A DNA stretch of 48,101 nt from Euzebya sp. Its GTDB lineage: Bacteria > Actinomycetota > Nitriliruptoria > Euzebyales > Euzebyaceae. Of this stretch, positions 39,717 through 48,101 are shown piece after piece. The notes under the pieces were generated by a model that worked only from the letters and a program-made list of their open reading frames with translations, was not told the DNA's origin and made no database searches. The position numbers and the translations under genes were made by a program. The stretch spans positions 1 to 48,101 of the forward strand of contig NZ_CAXQBR010000064.1 in the NCBI RefSeq assembly GCF_964222135.1, in the 5' to 3' direction. The first letter of the stretch is position 1, and every line of letters begins with the position of its first letter.

Positions 39717-40056
39717 GCCCCCCTCCGCCAGCCTCGGTGGTGTTGTCCGCGAGCAGCGCGAAGCGGCGCACGGCGTCGCCCCAGGTCTGGCGGAGGTACG
39801 CCTCGACCGCCTCGACGCCGGCGTCGTGCAGCCGGTACAGGCGACGGGTCCCCTCGGCGCGGGCCGTGACGAGCCCCGCGTCCCTCAGCACCCGGAGGTG
39901 CCGCGAGACCGCGGGACGGCTGATCGGCAGCGCGTCGGCGATCTCCTGGACCGACCCCTCACCGTCCGACAGCAGCCGGAGGATGGTCCGCCGGTGCGCA
40001 TCCCCGAGCGCCTCGAACGGGTCGCCGGCGAGCGGTTCGGGAGCCATCGACATCAT
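39697..40056 (-). CDS. ArsR-family transcriptional regulator
   Basis: A 119-residue protein from ATG 40056 (ATG 40047 is an alternative). The winged helix is complete: FEALGDAHRRTILRLLSDGE, VQEIADALPISRPAVSRHLR, LRDAGLVTARAEGTRRLYRL. No cysteine pair for metal sensing is present, so it is not a metal sensor of the classical type. It is cotranscribed with the AHSA1 gene and probably binds the nearby TGTTAC palindrome, repressing itself and the divergent SRPBCC gene. Confidence 0.9.
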   Translation of the reverse strand: MMSMAPEPLAGDPFEALGDAHRRTILRLLSDGEGSVQEIADALPISRPAVSRHLRVLRDAGLVTARAEGTRRLYRLHDAGVEAVEAYLRQTWGDAVRRFALLADNTTEAGGGGRARGPA

Positions 40057-40067
40057 CGTAGCCCATG

Positions 40068-40080
40068 TGTTACCGTAACA
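40068..40080. promoter_or_regulatory. Candidate ArsR operator TGTTAC-C-GTAACA
   Basis: A perfect 13-base odd palindrome in the divergent spacer, with an extra GTTAC half-site at 40086-40090. It lies 11 bases from the regulator start. Its AT-richness stands out locally. Confidence 0.6.
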
Positions 40081-40133
40081 GGTCAGTTACGGATATCCGG
40101 GTCGCTCATGTCGTGTGGTTCGAGGAGGCGGTG

Positions 40134-40562
40134 GTGCGCGAGTACATGGCGGAGACCTGGATCGACGCGCCGCCCGAGGTGGTCTGGGAGGTCCTGTCCG
40201 ACGGGCCGGGGTACGCCGGGTGGGACAACGGGGTCGTGGAGGTGGAGGGGACGATCGCCGAGTCCGAGCGCATCTCGGTGCGGTCCGAGGTGCAGCCCGG
40301 CCGTGCGTTCCGCCTCCGGGTGTCAGACGTCGAGCCCGCGCGCGGCATGACGTGGCAGGACGGCATGCCGCTGGGGTTGTTCAGCGGTCGCCGCCGCTTC
40401 GCCCTCGAACCCGAGCGCGGCGGGACGGCGTTCAGCGTCCGGGAGGTCTTCAGCGGCCCGTTGGCCGGCCTGGTCACCCGCTCGATGCCGGACCTGCAGC
40501 CGTCCTTCGACACCTTCGCGTCAGGCCTGAAGGCCGAGGCGGAGGGACGGGTGCGCGGCTGA
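40134..40562 (+). CDS. SRPBCC-family protein divergent from the ArsR gene
   Basis: A 142-residue protein. GTG 40134 has GGAGG five bases upstream and is preferred to the longer frame. AETWIDAPPEVVWEVLSDGP is the standard SRPBCC opening (polyketide cyclase/dehydrase-like). GMTWQDGMPLGLFSGRRRFA and FSVREVFSGPLAGLVTRSMP follow. It likely binds a small lipophilic ligand; no function known. Control by the ArsR protein is inferred from the shared operator region. Confidence 0.8.
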   Translation: MREYMAETWIDAPPEVVWEVLSDGPGYAGWDNGVVEVEGTIAESERISVRSEVQPGRAFRLRVSDVEPARGMTWQDGMPLGLFSGRRRFALEPERGGTAFSVREVFSGPLAGLVTRSMPDLQPSFDTFASGLKAEAEGRVRG

Positions 40563-40572
40563 CGTCCCGCGT

Positions 40573-41070
40573 TCAGGCGATCCGGTCGCCGAGCAGGCCA
40601 GAGCGCCGGAGCGGCCCGACGCCGGACAGCCGGACGCGGTGCACGTCCACGACCAGCACCGTGCTCGGCCCGGCGCCGTCCAGGGCGAAGGGCGCACGGG
40701 CCTCGTCGTCCGCCGCGACGCGTGCCGTCCCCTCCACCCGCAGGGTCCGCTCGTGGGCCGGCGCCATGAACAGGAGCCCGATGCGCGGGTCGTTCATCAG
40801 GTTCCCGACGGTCTGGTGGATGCGGCCGCCCTGGTCCGGCAGCCACAGCGTCCGATCGTCGCGGACCAGCGCGACGGTGCCGGGGGCGCCACCCCTCGGC
40901 GAGCACGTCAGGCCCCCGGGGTCGGCGGTGGCCACGACCACCAGCGTCGCGGCCCCGATGAAGGCCACGTGGTCCTCGGCGAGGCGGGTCGCGGGCAGCT
41001 CGTCGGAGGTCATCGGCCCCGGGCTCTCGTAGAGCGACCGGAGCGCCCCCGGGTCGGCGACGAACTCCAC
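40573..41070 (-). CDS. Pyridoxamine 5'-phosphate oxidase-family flavoprotein
   Basis: A 165-residue protein from GTG 41070. HVAFIGAATLVVVATADPGG, CSPRGGAPGTVALVRDDRTL and VGNLMNDPRIGLLFMAPAHE, followed by TLRVEGTARV, follow the FMN-binding split-barrel pattern of PPOX-class proteins of the short MSMEG_1061-like kind. The substrate is unknown and it is unlikely to be PdxH itself. A TAGAGT box six bases upstream suggests leaderless translation. Confidence 0.82.
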   Translation of the reverse strand: MEFVADPGALRSLYESPGPMTSDELPATRLAEDHVAFIGAATLVVVATADPGGLTCSPRGGAPGTVALVRDDRTLWLPDQGGRIHQTVGNLMNDPRIGLLFMAPAHERTLRVEGTARVAADDEARAPFALDGAGPSTVLVVDVHRVRLSGVGPLRRSGLLGDRIA

Positions 41071-41119
41071 GGGCGGACTCTACGCCACGGCGCGGTGACG
41101 TCGTGCAGCCGTCTCCGCC

Positions 41120-44100
41120 TCACAGGTGACCGACGCGGATGGCCGCCAGCGCCGCGCGGATCCGCGCCTCGGACACCTTCTGGGCGGTGCCGAGCTGCTG
41201 GGCGAACAGGCTGATCCGCAGCTCCTCGAGCTGCCAGCGCAGGTCCGCGAGGGCATCGGCGGCTCCCGGTCGCAGGTCGACGAGGAGCCGCTGCTCCTCC
41301 TCGAGGTCCGCGACCACCGCCATCGCGTCGGCATCGCGCTGGGGGTTGCGGCCCATCGCGTCGAGGCGGACCTCCATGCCCTGGAGGTAGCGGGGGAGGT
41401 GGCGGAGCCGCGCACCGCCCGTCGCGGCGACGAACCCCGGGTACACCAGCCGCCCGAGCTGCCGGGCGACGTCGTGGCGGCCGGCCTCGAGGGCGGGGGG
41501 TGCGGGCTGGCGCAACCGGTCCTTCACCGCGGCCGCCCGGGTGACCACGTCGGCGACCACCCGCGCGGTCAGCGGGATCAGTCGGTCCGCGCGGTCCCGC
41601 AGGTCCTCGCGGATGGCCTCGAACCCCTCCGCGGTCCACGCCGGTCCGCCGTGGTCGTCGACGACCGCGTCGATCACGCACGCGGTGCAGTCCTCCACCA
41701 CGACCGCGACGTCGGCGTGGGGGGCCTGGGTCAGCGCCAGCTTGACCGGCCGGTCGAGCGCCCGGTCGACCGTGCGGACCGGGTTGGGGAGGGACAGGCG
41801 GAGCAGCCGGCGGGTCCCGAGGCGCATCGCGCGCCGCTGCTCGGCAGCCGTGGGGAAGGACCGCACGCCTGCGGTGGACCCCTCGTCGACCAGGGCCGGG
41901 TAGCTGGTCATCTCCACCCCTCCACCCGAGGCGGTGACCGTCCGCGGCAGGTCGCCGATCGTCCACGCCGTCAGGCCGGTGGCCTGCGGCGTGGGAGCGG
42001 AGCGGGCGACTGCCTGCCGGACGTGCGCGGCCACGCCCTCCTTGAGCGCGCCGAGGTCGCTGCCCGTCGCCAGCACCCGCGGCCCGTCGACGATGCGGTA
42101 GCGCACCCGCAGGTGGTCGGGGATCCGCGCGCCCCGCCAGGCCTCCGGTGTCACCGGCTGCCCGCCGACGCGGGTCAGCTCTCGGGCGAGGACGGTGAGG
42201 AGGGGCCCCTGGGACGGGTCGATGCGGTCGAGGACCGCGGCGACGGTGTCCGGCACCGGCACGAGCCCGCGTCGCAGCGCCTTCGGCAGGGCGCGGACCA
42301 GCGCGGTGACCAGCTCGGCGCGCATCCCGGGCACCAACCAGTCGAAGGTGCCGGGGTGCAGCTGCGGCAGCCGCTCGATCGGCACGTCGACGGTGAGCCC
42401 GTCCGCCTCGGGGACGGCGGGGTCGAAGGTGTAGCTGACGTCGAGTGCGGCGCCCCCGACGGTCCAGGTGTCGGGGAAGGCCGCGGGATCCGGTGCGTCG
42501 AGCTCGGCCAGCACCTCGTCGCGGTCCAGGACCAGCAGGTCCGGGTCGTCGGCCGCTGCCCGTCGCCACCAGCTGCGGAGGTGCGCGACCGAGGTCACGT
42601 CGTCGGGGATGCGGGCGTCGTAGAGGTCGCGGAGGACGTCCTCGTCGGCCAGCAAGACCCGGCGGACCCGGTCCTCGAACGCCCGCACGTCATCGAGGAT
42701 GGCCGCGTTGCGCGTGGCGAAGTCGAAGCGCTCGTCGACGTCGCCCTCCACCAGCCCCTGGTCGATCAGCATCCGCCGGGCGGCGGCCGGATCGACCCGC
42801 GAGAGGGCGACGGTCCGGCCCGCGACGATCGGCAACCCGCGGAACGTCACCCGCTCGGTGGTGACGGCCGCACCCCGTGCGCGGTCCCACCGCGGTTCAC
42901 CGTGGGTGCGCTGCACCAGGTCGCCCGCCAGCGCCTCGACCCACTGCGGCCGGATCGCCGCGGCCATCCCCGCCCACATGCCCGTGGTCTCCACCAGCTC
43001 GGCTGCGACCACCCAGGGGGGAGGCCGGTCCGCGAGGGACGAGCGGCGCCCGATACGGAACCGGGTGCCCCGCGTGCCGAGGTACTCGCGGGAGTCGCCG
43101 TCGCGCATCCCGATCATGCCGAGCAGGCCGGCCAGCATCGCCCGGTGGACCGCGTCCGCCGCGTCGCCGGCGGGGATCTCGCCCGGCGCGAGCGCGCGGC
43201 TGGTCGGGATGTCGAGGTCGGCCAGGACCCGGCGGAGCTGGCCGTGCACGTCCTGCCACTCGCGGATGCGGAGGAAGTGGAGGAACTCGGCCCGACAGCG
43301 CTTCCGGAACTGGTTGCCCGAGAGCTGGCGGCGCATGCGGCGCAGGTGGTCCCACAGCGCGATGACGCCGAGGGGGTCCGAGCCGGGGACGTGGAACCGG
43401 GCGTGGTGCTGCTCGGCGGTGTGCGCGACGTCGCGTGGTCGTTCCCGGGGGTCCTGGATCGACAGGAAGGAGGCGATCACCATGACCTCGTGGACGCACC
43501 CCTCGTCGGCGGCCGCCAGCAGCATCCGCGCCAACCGCGGGTCGAGGGGGATGCGCGCCAGCTTGCGGCCGATGTCGCTCAGCGCCAGCGCCCCGCTCCC
43601 ACCGGCCGCGAGCGCGCCCAGCTCCTCGAGCAGCGCCACGCCGTCGGCGACCAACCGGCTGTCGGGTGCCTCCACGAACGGGAACGCCGCGACGTCACCG
43701 AGCCCCAGGGCCGTCATCTGCAGCACGACCGAGGCGAGGTTGGTCCGCAGGATCTCAGGGTCGGTGAACGGCGGCCGGGCGTCGTAGTCGTCGGCGTCGA
43801 ACAGGCGGATCGCGATGCCGGGCCCGACGCGTCCGCAGCGGCCCATCCGCTGGTCCGCCGAGGCCTGGGAGATCGGCTCGATCGGCAGCCGCTGCACCTT
43901 CGTGCGGCGGTTGTACCGGCTGATCCTCGCGAGGCCGGGGTCCACCACGTAGCGGATGCCCGGCACGGTCAGGGAGGTCTCGGCGATGTTGGTGGCGATC
44001 ACCACCCTCCGACCCCGGTGGGGGGCGAACACCTGCTGCTGCTCGGCCGCGGACAGCCGTGAGTACAGCGGCAGGACCTCGATGCCCGACAGCGCCCGCG

Positions 44101-45142
44101 ACCGCTTCGCCGCGTCCCGCAGCGCGTCGGCGGCGTCGCGGATGTCCCGCTCACCGCTCGCGAACACGAGCACGTCGCCAGGCCCTTCGGCGGCGAGCTC
44201 GGTGACCGCGTCGACGATCGCGTCGGTCAGGTCCCGCTCGACGACGTCCCCCTCCTCGGTCGTCTCGACGAGCGGGCGGTAGCGGACCTCGACGGGGTAG
44301 GTGCGGCCGGACACCTCGTAGATCGGCGCCGGGGTGCCGTCGGGGGTGGCGAAGTGCGCGGCGAACCGCTCGGTGTCGATCGTCGCGGAGGTCACGATCA
44401 CCGTGAGGTCGGGTCGACGCGGCAGGAGCTGCGCGAGGTAGCCCAGGATGAAGTCGATGTTCAGGCCGCGCTCGTGGGCCTCGTCGACGATGATCGTGTC
44501 GTAGGCGCTGAGATCGCGGTCCCGCTGCAGCTCGTTGAGCAGGATGCCGTCGGGCATGACCTTGATCGCGGTCCGCTCGCTGACCGCGTCGGTGAAGCGG
44601 ACCTGGTAGCCGACCAGGTCGCCGACGTCGCCGCCGAGCTCCTCAGCGACCCGGGCCGCGATCGAGCTGGCTGCCAGCCGCCGCGGCTGGGTGTGCCCGA
44701 TCATGCCGCGGACGCCCCGCCCGGCCCGGAGGCAGAGCTTCGGCAGCTGGGTCGACTTGCCGGACCCGGTCTCACCGGCGACCACCACCACCTGGTTCTC
44801 GCTGATCGCCTTCACCAGCTCGTCGGCCCGCTCGGCGATCGGCAGCTCGTCGGGGACCACGACGGTGGCGGGGATCCGTGCGGTGCGCTCGGCGAGGCGG
44901 CGCTCGGCCGCGGCGACCTCGTCGTCCAGGCGGCGCAGGCGGGCGTGCCGCTTCGGCGCGGGCCGGACCTTCCGCGCCGCGCTGATCGCCCGGTCGAGCC
45001 GGCGCGCGTCGCGCAGCGTCACCCCCTCCAGGCGCGCGCGCAGCGCACCCGCCGTGGGGACGTCACGCGCGGGTGCCTCGGGTGCGGGGGCCGGGGGGCC
45101 GGAGCCCGACCCGGTCCCGGCGGTCTCAGCCGACTCGGACAC
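41120..45142 (-). CDS. hrpA: ATP-dependent RNA helicase HrpA
   Basis: A 1340-residue DEAH helicase from GTG 45142. Walker A is VVVAGETGSGKSTQLPKL (about residues 120-128), motif II is IIVDEAHERG (about 219), motif III is VTSATID and motif VI is DQRMGRCGRVGPG. HA2 and OB-fold domains follow, and the C-terminal HrpA-specific DUF3418 region extends to the end. HrpA rescues stalled or collided ribosomes and processes mRNA in proteobacteria. A TACGCT box lies eight bases before the start (leaderless). Length is normal for full HrpA. Confidence 0.95.
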   Translation of the reverse strand: MSESAETAGTGSGSGPPAPAPEAPARDVPTAGALRARLEGVTLRDARRLDRAISAARKVRPAPKRHARLRRLDDEVAAAERRLAERTARIPATVVVPDELPIAERADELVKAISENQVVVVAGETGSGKSTQLPKLCLRAGRGVRGMIGHTQPRRLAASSIAARVAEELGGDVGDLVGYQVRFTDAVSERTAIKVMPDGILLNELQRDRDLSAYDTIIVDEAHERGLNIDFILGYLAQLLPRRPDLTVIVTSATIDTERFAAHFATPDGTPAPIYEVSGRTYPVEVRYRPLVETTEEGDVVERDLTDAIVDAVTELAAEGPGDVLVFASGERDIRDAADALRDAAKRSRALSGIEVLPLYSRLSAAEQQQVFAPHRGRRVVIATNIAETSLTVPGIRYVVDPGLARISRYNRRTKVQRLPIEPISQASADQRMGRCGRVGPGIAIRLFDADDYDARPPFTDPEILRTNLASVVLQMTALGLGDVAAFPFVEAPDSRLVADGVALLEELGALAAGGSGALALSDIGRKLARIPLDPRLARMLLAAADEGCVHEVMVIASFLSIQDPRERPRDVAHTAEQHHARFHVPGSDPLGVIALWDHLRRMRRQLSGNQFRKRCRAEFLHFLRIREWQDVHGQLRRVLADLDIPTSRALAPGEIPAGDAADAVHRAMLAGLLGMIGMRDGDSREYLGTRGTRFRIGRRSSLADRPPPWVVAAELVETTGMWAGMAAAIRPQWVEALAGDLVQRTHGEPRWDRARGAAVTTERVTFRGLPIVAGRTVALSRVDPAAARRMLIDQGLVEGDVDERFDFATRNAAILDDVRAFEDRVRRVLLADEDVLRDLYDARIPDDVTSVAHLRSWWRRAAADDPDLLVLDRDEVLAELDAPDPAAFPDTWTVGGAALDVSYTFDPAVPEADGLTVDVPIERLPQLHPGTFDWLVPGMRAELVTALVRALPKALRRGLVPVPDTVAAVLDRIDPSQGPLLTVLARELTRVGGQPVTPEAWRGARIPDHLRVRYRIVDGPRVLATGSDLGALKEGVAAHVRQAVARSAPTPQATGLTAWTIGDLPRTVTASGGGVEMTSYPALVDEGSTAGVRSFPTAAEQRRAMRLGTRRLLRLSLPNPVRTVDRALDRPVKLALTQAPHADVAVVVEDCTACVIDAVVDDHGGPAWTAEGFEAIREDLRDRADRLIPLTARVVADVVTRAAAVKDRLRQPAPPALEAGRHDVARQLGRLVYPGFVAATGGARLRHLPRYLQGMEVRLDAMGRNPQRDADAMAVVADLEEEQRLLVDLRPGAADALADLRWQLEELRISLFAQQLGTAQKVSEARIRAALAAIRVGHL

Positions 45143-45190
45143 AGCCGGCCAGCGTAGAGGGGGCCGGGACGGTTCGCCTCGCCCGCGGCC

Positions 45191-46267
45191 TCAGGCCCCG
45201 GCGGTCCGCGCCCTGAGACCGAGGGGGTCGTCCGGGTCGACGTGGGGCATGAACGGCCGGCCGCGCTCGAAGCCGGTCAACCGGTACACCAGACCGAGCC
45301 AGTTGTTGTAGACCGCCTTCGCCGTGTCGGTCCACGTGTTGTCGAGGTACCGGACCAGCTCGGCCTCGGGGAACGGCACGGCGGACGGGTCGTCGGCGAC
45401 CAGGGCGCGCTCCAGGTGGTCCGCGGCGATCCGCGCGGCCGCGGGCGGGAGGTACCCCTCGGGCAGGGGAGGGGCGGGGATCTCGCCGCGGAGGTGGCGG
45501 TCGACCTCGCGCTTGTACTCCTTCAGCAGGCTGACCGTGTCGTACTCGGGGTGGCCCTGCATGAACACGGTCCGGATCCCGTCCGGGCTGGTGCCGACGT
45601 GAAGGTCGCCGTCCTCCGTCTCGGCCAGCACCCGCAGGCCGACGGCCTTGATCTGGGCGGAGCTGATCGCGTTCCACCGCGACACCGGCACGTCGTAGCG
45701 GGTGTTGATCCCGCGGAGCAGCGGGTGGTCGACCTCGCAGTTGCGGTGCGGGTAGACCCCCCACCGCTTGGCCAGCAGCGGCCGGCGGTGGACCCCGTAG
45801 GTGTGCTGGAGGATCGCGTGGGTGGACAGGCACGAGCAGAGGGTCGAGGTCACGTGCTCGCCGGCCCACTCCATCACCTCGGCCAGCGGCTCGTAGAACT
45901 CCTCGTCCTCGAGCCTGGCGGTCTGGGGGTTCGCGCCGGTGACGACCAGGGCGTCGAGGCCCTTCGCCCGCAGCTCGTCGAAGCTCGTGTAGTACCGGTC
46001 GATGTACGCGCGCGTCTCGGCGTCCCGCGGGCCACCGGGGACCGTGAAGACGTGCACGTACACCTGGACGATCGGGTTCGCCATGCCGATCAGGCGCATG
46101 AACTGCTGCTCGGTCACCCGGAGCGCGGCGTCCGGCATCATGTTCAGCAGGCCGATGTGGAGCTCGCGGATGTCCTGGTGCTCCGCCTCGGGCCGGGTCA
46201 GGACCGGCTCGCCGGCGGCGCGGAGCGCGTCGAAGGTGGGCAGGGGGGAGTGGGCGACGATCGGCAT
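45191..46267 (-). CDS. metA: Homoserine O-acyltransferase, MetA family
   Basis: A 358-residue protein from ATG 46267. LHIGLLNMMPDAALRVTEQQ is the MetA N-terminal signature. The nucleophilic Cys is in TSTLCSCLSTHAILQHTYG (about residue 142) and the catalytic His in MQGHPEYDTVSLLKEY. It acylates homoserine (acetyl or succinyl) in methionine synthesis. The family usually has a CWGAQA-like motif around the cysteine; CLSTHA here is divergent, so specificity is uncertain. A TAGCGT -10 box lies in the 37-bp gap upstream, giving it its own promoter. No SAM riboswitch was seen. Confidence 0.87.
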   Translation of the reverse strand: MPIVAHSPLPTFDALRAAGEPVLTRPEAEHQDIRELHIGLLNMMPDAALRVTEQQFMRLIGMANPIVQVYVHVFTVPGGPRDAETRAYIDRYYTSFDELRAKGLDALVVTGANPQTARLEDEEFYEPLAEVMEWAGEHVTSTLCSCLSTHAILQHTYGVHRRPLLAKRWGVYPHRNCEVDHPLLRGINTRYDVPVSRWNAISSAQIKAVGLRVLAETEDGDLHVGTSPDGIRTVFMQGHPEYDTVSLLKEYKREVDRHLRGEIPAPPLPEGYLPPAAARIAADHLERALVADDPSAVPFPEAELVRYLDNTWTDTAKAVYNNWLGLVYRLTGFERGRPFMPHVDPDDPLGLRARTAGA

Positions 46268-46304
46268 CGGTGTCTCGGGGCTCGAGGGGGGCGGCCACGC
46301 TAGC

Positions 46305-47210
46305 TCAGACCGGCGTGCCCCCACCGATCAGCAGACCCACCAGGTAGGTCGCGCCCGCCGCCCCCCACCCGAGGAGCAGCTGGCGCAGCCCCGAGCGGAC
46401 GCCCGAGCGCATGGTCAGGAGGCTGAGCGCCGCGCCGACCCCGTACAGCAGGCTGCCGGTCGCGACGAGCGCGACGACGGCGGCCGCGGTGCCCCCGCCG
46501 ACCAGGAAGGGGAGGAGGGGGACCAGCGCGCCGAACGCGAACGTCAGGAACGACGCGACCGCCGCCCGCACGGGGTTCGCGTCCCCGTGGTCGTGGTCAC
46601 CGGCCTGCAGCACCTCCCGCTGGCTCGCCACCGAGACGTACTCACCCACCCCCATCGACAGCGCGCCGGCGACCAGCCCCGCGATGCCTGCGGTGGTCAC
46701 CGCCTGCCGGCTCGCGCCCGCGCCGAACACGCCGATCACCAGCGCGAGGTTCGACACGATCCCGTCCGAGATGCCGAAGATGCCGGCCCGCAGGGTCCCC
46801 GCGACCTCCGTCCGCCACGTCGGCGCCAGCGAGCGGACCATGGCGGTGTGGTCCCGCTCGTCGGCGACCATCTCGTCGGTGGCGTGCGGCTCGTCGAGGT
46901 AGGTCGTGATCTCGCGGCCCTCGTGGCGCTCGAGGGCCGGCATCGCGCCCACCAGCCCGACGCGCCGACCGAGGGACACAGCGATCCGGGCGCTGGCGCG
47001 CAACCGGATGCCCCCCGTCGGGGCCGTGGCGCCGAGGCGGTCGAGGACCCGCTCCCAGTGCTCGGCGTGGGCCTCCTCGTCGTCGGCGAGCCTGGTCAGG
47101 ATCGCGCGCTCCTCGCCCTCCACCTGGTCGGCGAGGCGCCGGTACAGCAGCGCCGCCCGCCGCTCCTCGGTCAGGTACCCCCGGATCCGCGCCACCTCGT
47201 CCGTCGCCAT
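46305..47210 (-). CDS. Ferritin-like/VIT1 membrane iron or manganese transporter (MbfA-like)
   Basis: A 301-residue protein from ATG 47210. The N-terminal about 60 residues form a rubrerythrin-like helix pair with ERRAALLYRRLADQVEGEER and LADDEEAHAEHWERVL (metal ligands Glu and His). From GTLRAGIFGISDGIVSNLAL a VIT1/CCC1 transporter follows, with GALSMGVGEYVSVASQREVL and several helices. The fusion binds iron or manganese and exports it, as in MbfA. Its stop lies 37 bases before metA on the same strand. Confidence 0.86.
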   Translation of the reverse strand: MATDEVARIRGYLTEERRAALLYRRLADQVEGEERAILTRLADDEEAHAEHWERVLDRLGATAPTGGIRLRASARIAVSLGRRVGLVGAMPALERHEGREITTYLDEPHATDEMVADERDHTAMVRSLAPTWRTEVAGTLRAGIFGISDGIVSNLALVIGVFGAGASRQAVTTAGIAGLVAGALSMGVGEYVSVASQREVLQAGDHDHGDANPVRAAVASFLTFAFGALVPLLPFLVGGGTAAAVVALVATGSLLYGVGAALSLLTMRSGVRSGLRQLLLGWGAAGATYLVGLLIGGGTPV

Positions 47211-47294
47211 CGCAGACGGTGTAGCACGCGATCCCGGGACCTGCCCGGGCCGCCTCCGCGTCGACGGCGCGGTCCGGTCGTACGCTCAGGTCCG

Positions 47295-48101
47295 ATGGCG
47301 GCGGTGGGCAGGCGGGCGCGACGGCGGGGCACCGCCGCGGTGATGGCCGACCGGGCGCTGGTGGCGGCGGCGATGGCCTTCCTCCTCGCCGGGTACGTCC
47401 TCAGCCCCGCGGGGCAGACCGAGGTGGCCACCGCGTCGCCGACCGGGGGAACGGCGACCACCGCTCCCGCCACCGTCCCGGCCCCCTCGACGACATCGGC
47501 CCCGCCGGTCGCACCGGTCCCCACCCCGACCCCTCCCACCGCTCCGCCGGCCACACCCGCGCCGACGGCTGCGCCCGTGGATCAGCCGGCCGGCCTGCTG
47601 ACCTTCCGCGGCACGGCCACGCGGACCTTCCACGGCACCGGCCTGATCGGCGACGACCCCTCCCTCCGCTGGCGCTACCCGGGACGCGCCATGTGCGCGG
47701 AGTCGACGGTGGGGGAGGAGACGCGCACCTGGTGCGGCACCGGGTGGACGGGGCAGCCGGCCGTCTTCGGCCACGAGGGCCGCACCTGGGTGGTCGTCGG
47801 CGGGTACGACCGCGCCGTGCACTTCATCGACGGCGACACCGGTGAGGCGATCATCCCGCCGTTCCCCACCGGCGACATCATCAAGGGATCGGTCACGGTG
47901 GACCCCGACGGCTTCCCGATCGTCTACAGCGGGTCGCGCGACGGGCGGTACCGCGCGATCGCCTTCGACGGGGCGGCGCCGCGGGAGCTGTGGGCCCTCA
48001 CCGCCGCCGACGCCACCGGGCCCACGCAGTGGAACGACGACTGGGACGGCGCCGGCCTGGTCGTCGACGACCACCTGGTCGTGGGCGGCGGGGAGAGCCG
48101 C
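47295..48101 (+). CDS. Secreted beta-propeller (PQQ-like repeat) protein, N-terminal part
   Basis: The frame opens at ATG 47295 and runs off the window with no stop (269 codons visible). Basic residues and a hydrophobic segment (ALVAAAMAFLLAGYVL) form a signal anchor. A Thr/Pro/Ala linker to about residue 100 follows, then LTFRGTATRTFHGTGLIGDD, WRYPG, FGHEGRTWVVVGGYDRAVHF, IDGDTGEAI, FPIVYSGSRDGRYRAIAFDG, which read as PQQ-type propeller blades. TACGCT lies eight bases upstream of the ATG (leaderless). The function is unknown, probably an envelope protein. Confidence 0.72.
   Translation, partial: MAAVGRRARRRGTAAVMADRALVAAAMAFLLAGYVLSPAGQTEVATASPTGGTATTAPATVPAPSTTSAPPVAPVPTPTPPTAPPATPAPTAAPVDQPAGLLTFRGTATRTFHGTGLIGDDPSLRWRYPGRAMCAESTVGEETRTWCGTGWTGQPAVFGHEGRTWVVVGGYDRAVHFIDGDTGEAIIPPFPTGDIIKGSVTVDPDGFPIVYSGSRDGRYRAIAFDGAAPRELWALTAADATGPTQWNDDWDGAGLVVDDHLVVGGGESR

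Noticed and set aside
46268-46304. SAM riboswitch before metA
   Set aside because: The gap is only 37 bases and holds just a -10-like TAGCGT box.

Overview
The window reads as chromosomal DNA of a high-GC actinobacterium. Supporting signs are the very high GC content, many GTG starts, TAnnnT -10 boxes placed directly before start codons, cell-wall-binding repeat type 2 (CWB2) secreted proteins, an InhA-like enoyl reductase and an actinobacterial one-piece acyl-CoA carboxylase beta chain. CWB2 proteins together with MXAN_6640-type secreted peptidases suggest a deep lineage such as Nitriliruptoria/Euzebyales. That placement is inference; no rRNA is present.

Layout. 1-1073 is insertion-sequence debris: a DUF433 antitoxin-like gene running into what looks like an IS end, and a frameshifted IS110 transposase remnant. 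1074-12935 is the most distinctive block, an apparent ketone-carboxylation system. A GAF/PucR-type regulator and an SCP-x-type thiolase lie on the minus strand. Divergent from them, a tightly overlapping plus-strand operon encodes a HyuA-type subunit, a small zinc-ribbon subunit, a second HyuA-type subunit, a HyuB-type subunit, a 221-residue extra subunit and a PaaK-family acyl-CoA ligase. This gene order resembles acetophenone carboxylase (apc1-5) followed by benzoylacetate-CoA ligase. The predicted route is ketone + CO2 to a beta-keto acid (ATP-dependent), then its CoA thioester, then thiolysis. 12936-13525 is non-coding and carries a roughly 51-bp tandem repeat.

13526-25283 is a mixed housekeeping and envelope region: a shortened CobT, a membrane Ser/Thr kinase, two CWB2 proteins, PyrD, an LppX-like lipoprotein, AzlC/AzlD, unrecognised small proteins, an M20 peptidase, a hotdog thioesterase and a TK1-like thymidine kinase. 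25440-30753 is a type II fatty-acid operon (biotinyl-domain-like protein lacking the biotin lysine, FabH, AcpP, FabF, AccD, InhA-like FabI) preceded by a perfect 22-bp palindrome. A 200-bp spacer with five copies of a GGATGGAATCGACATC-like element follows it.

31055-48101 holds Aat, a DUF4870 membrane protein, a secreted metallopeptidase-like protein, a Baeyer-Villiger-type monooxygenase, a YtcJ-like amidohydrolase, release factor 3, a coiled-coil membrane protein, an ArsR/SRPBCC pair with a facing SRPBCC gene, a PPOX-family protein, HrpA helicase, a MetA-family acyltransferase, a ferritin-like/VIT1 protein and the start of a secreted beta-propeller protein. No tRNA, rRNA or CRISPR array was seen. 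All functions are from reading the sequence by eye; no database search was run.
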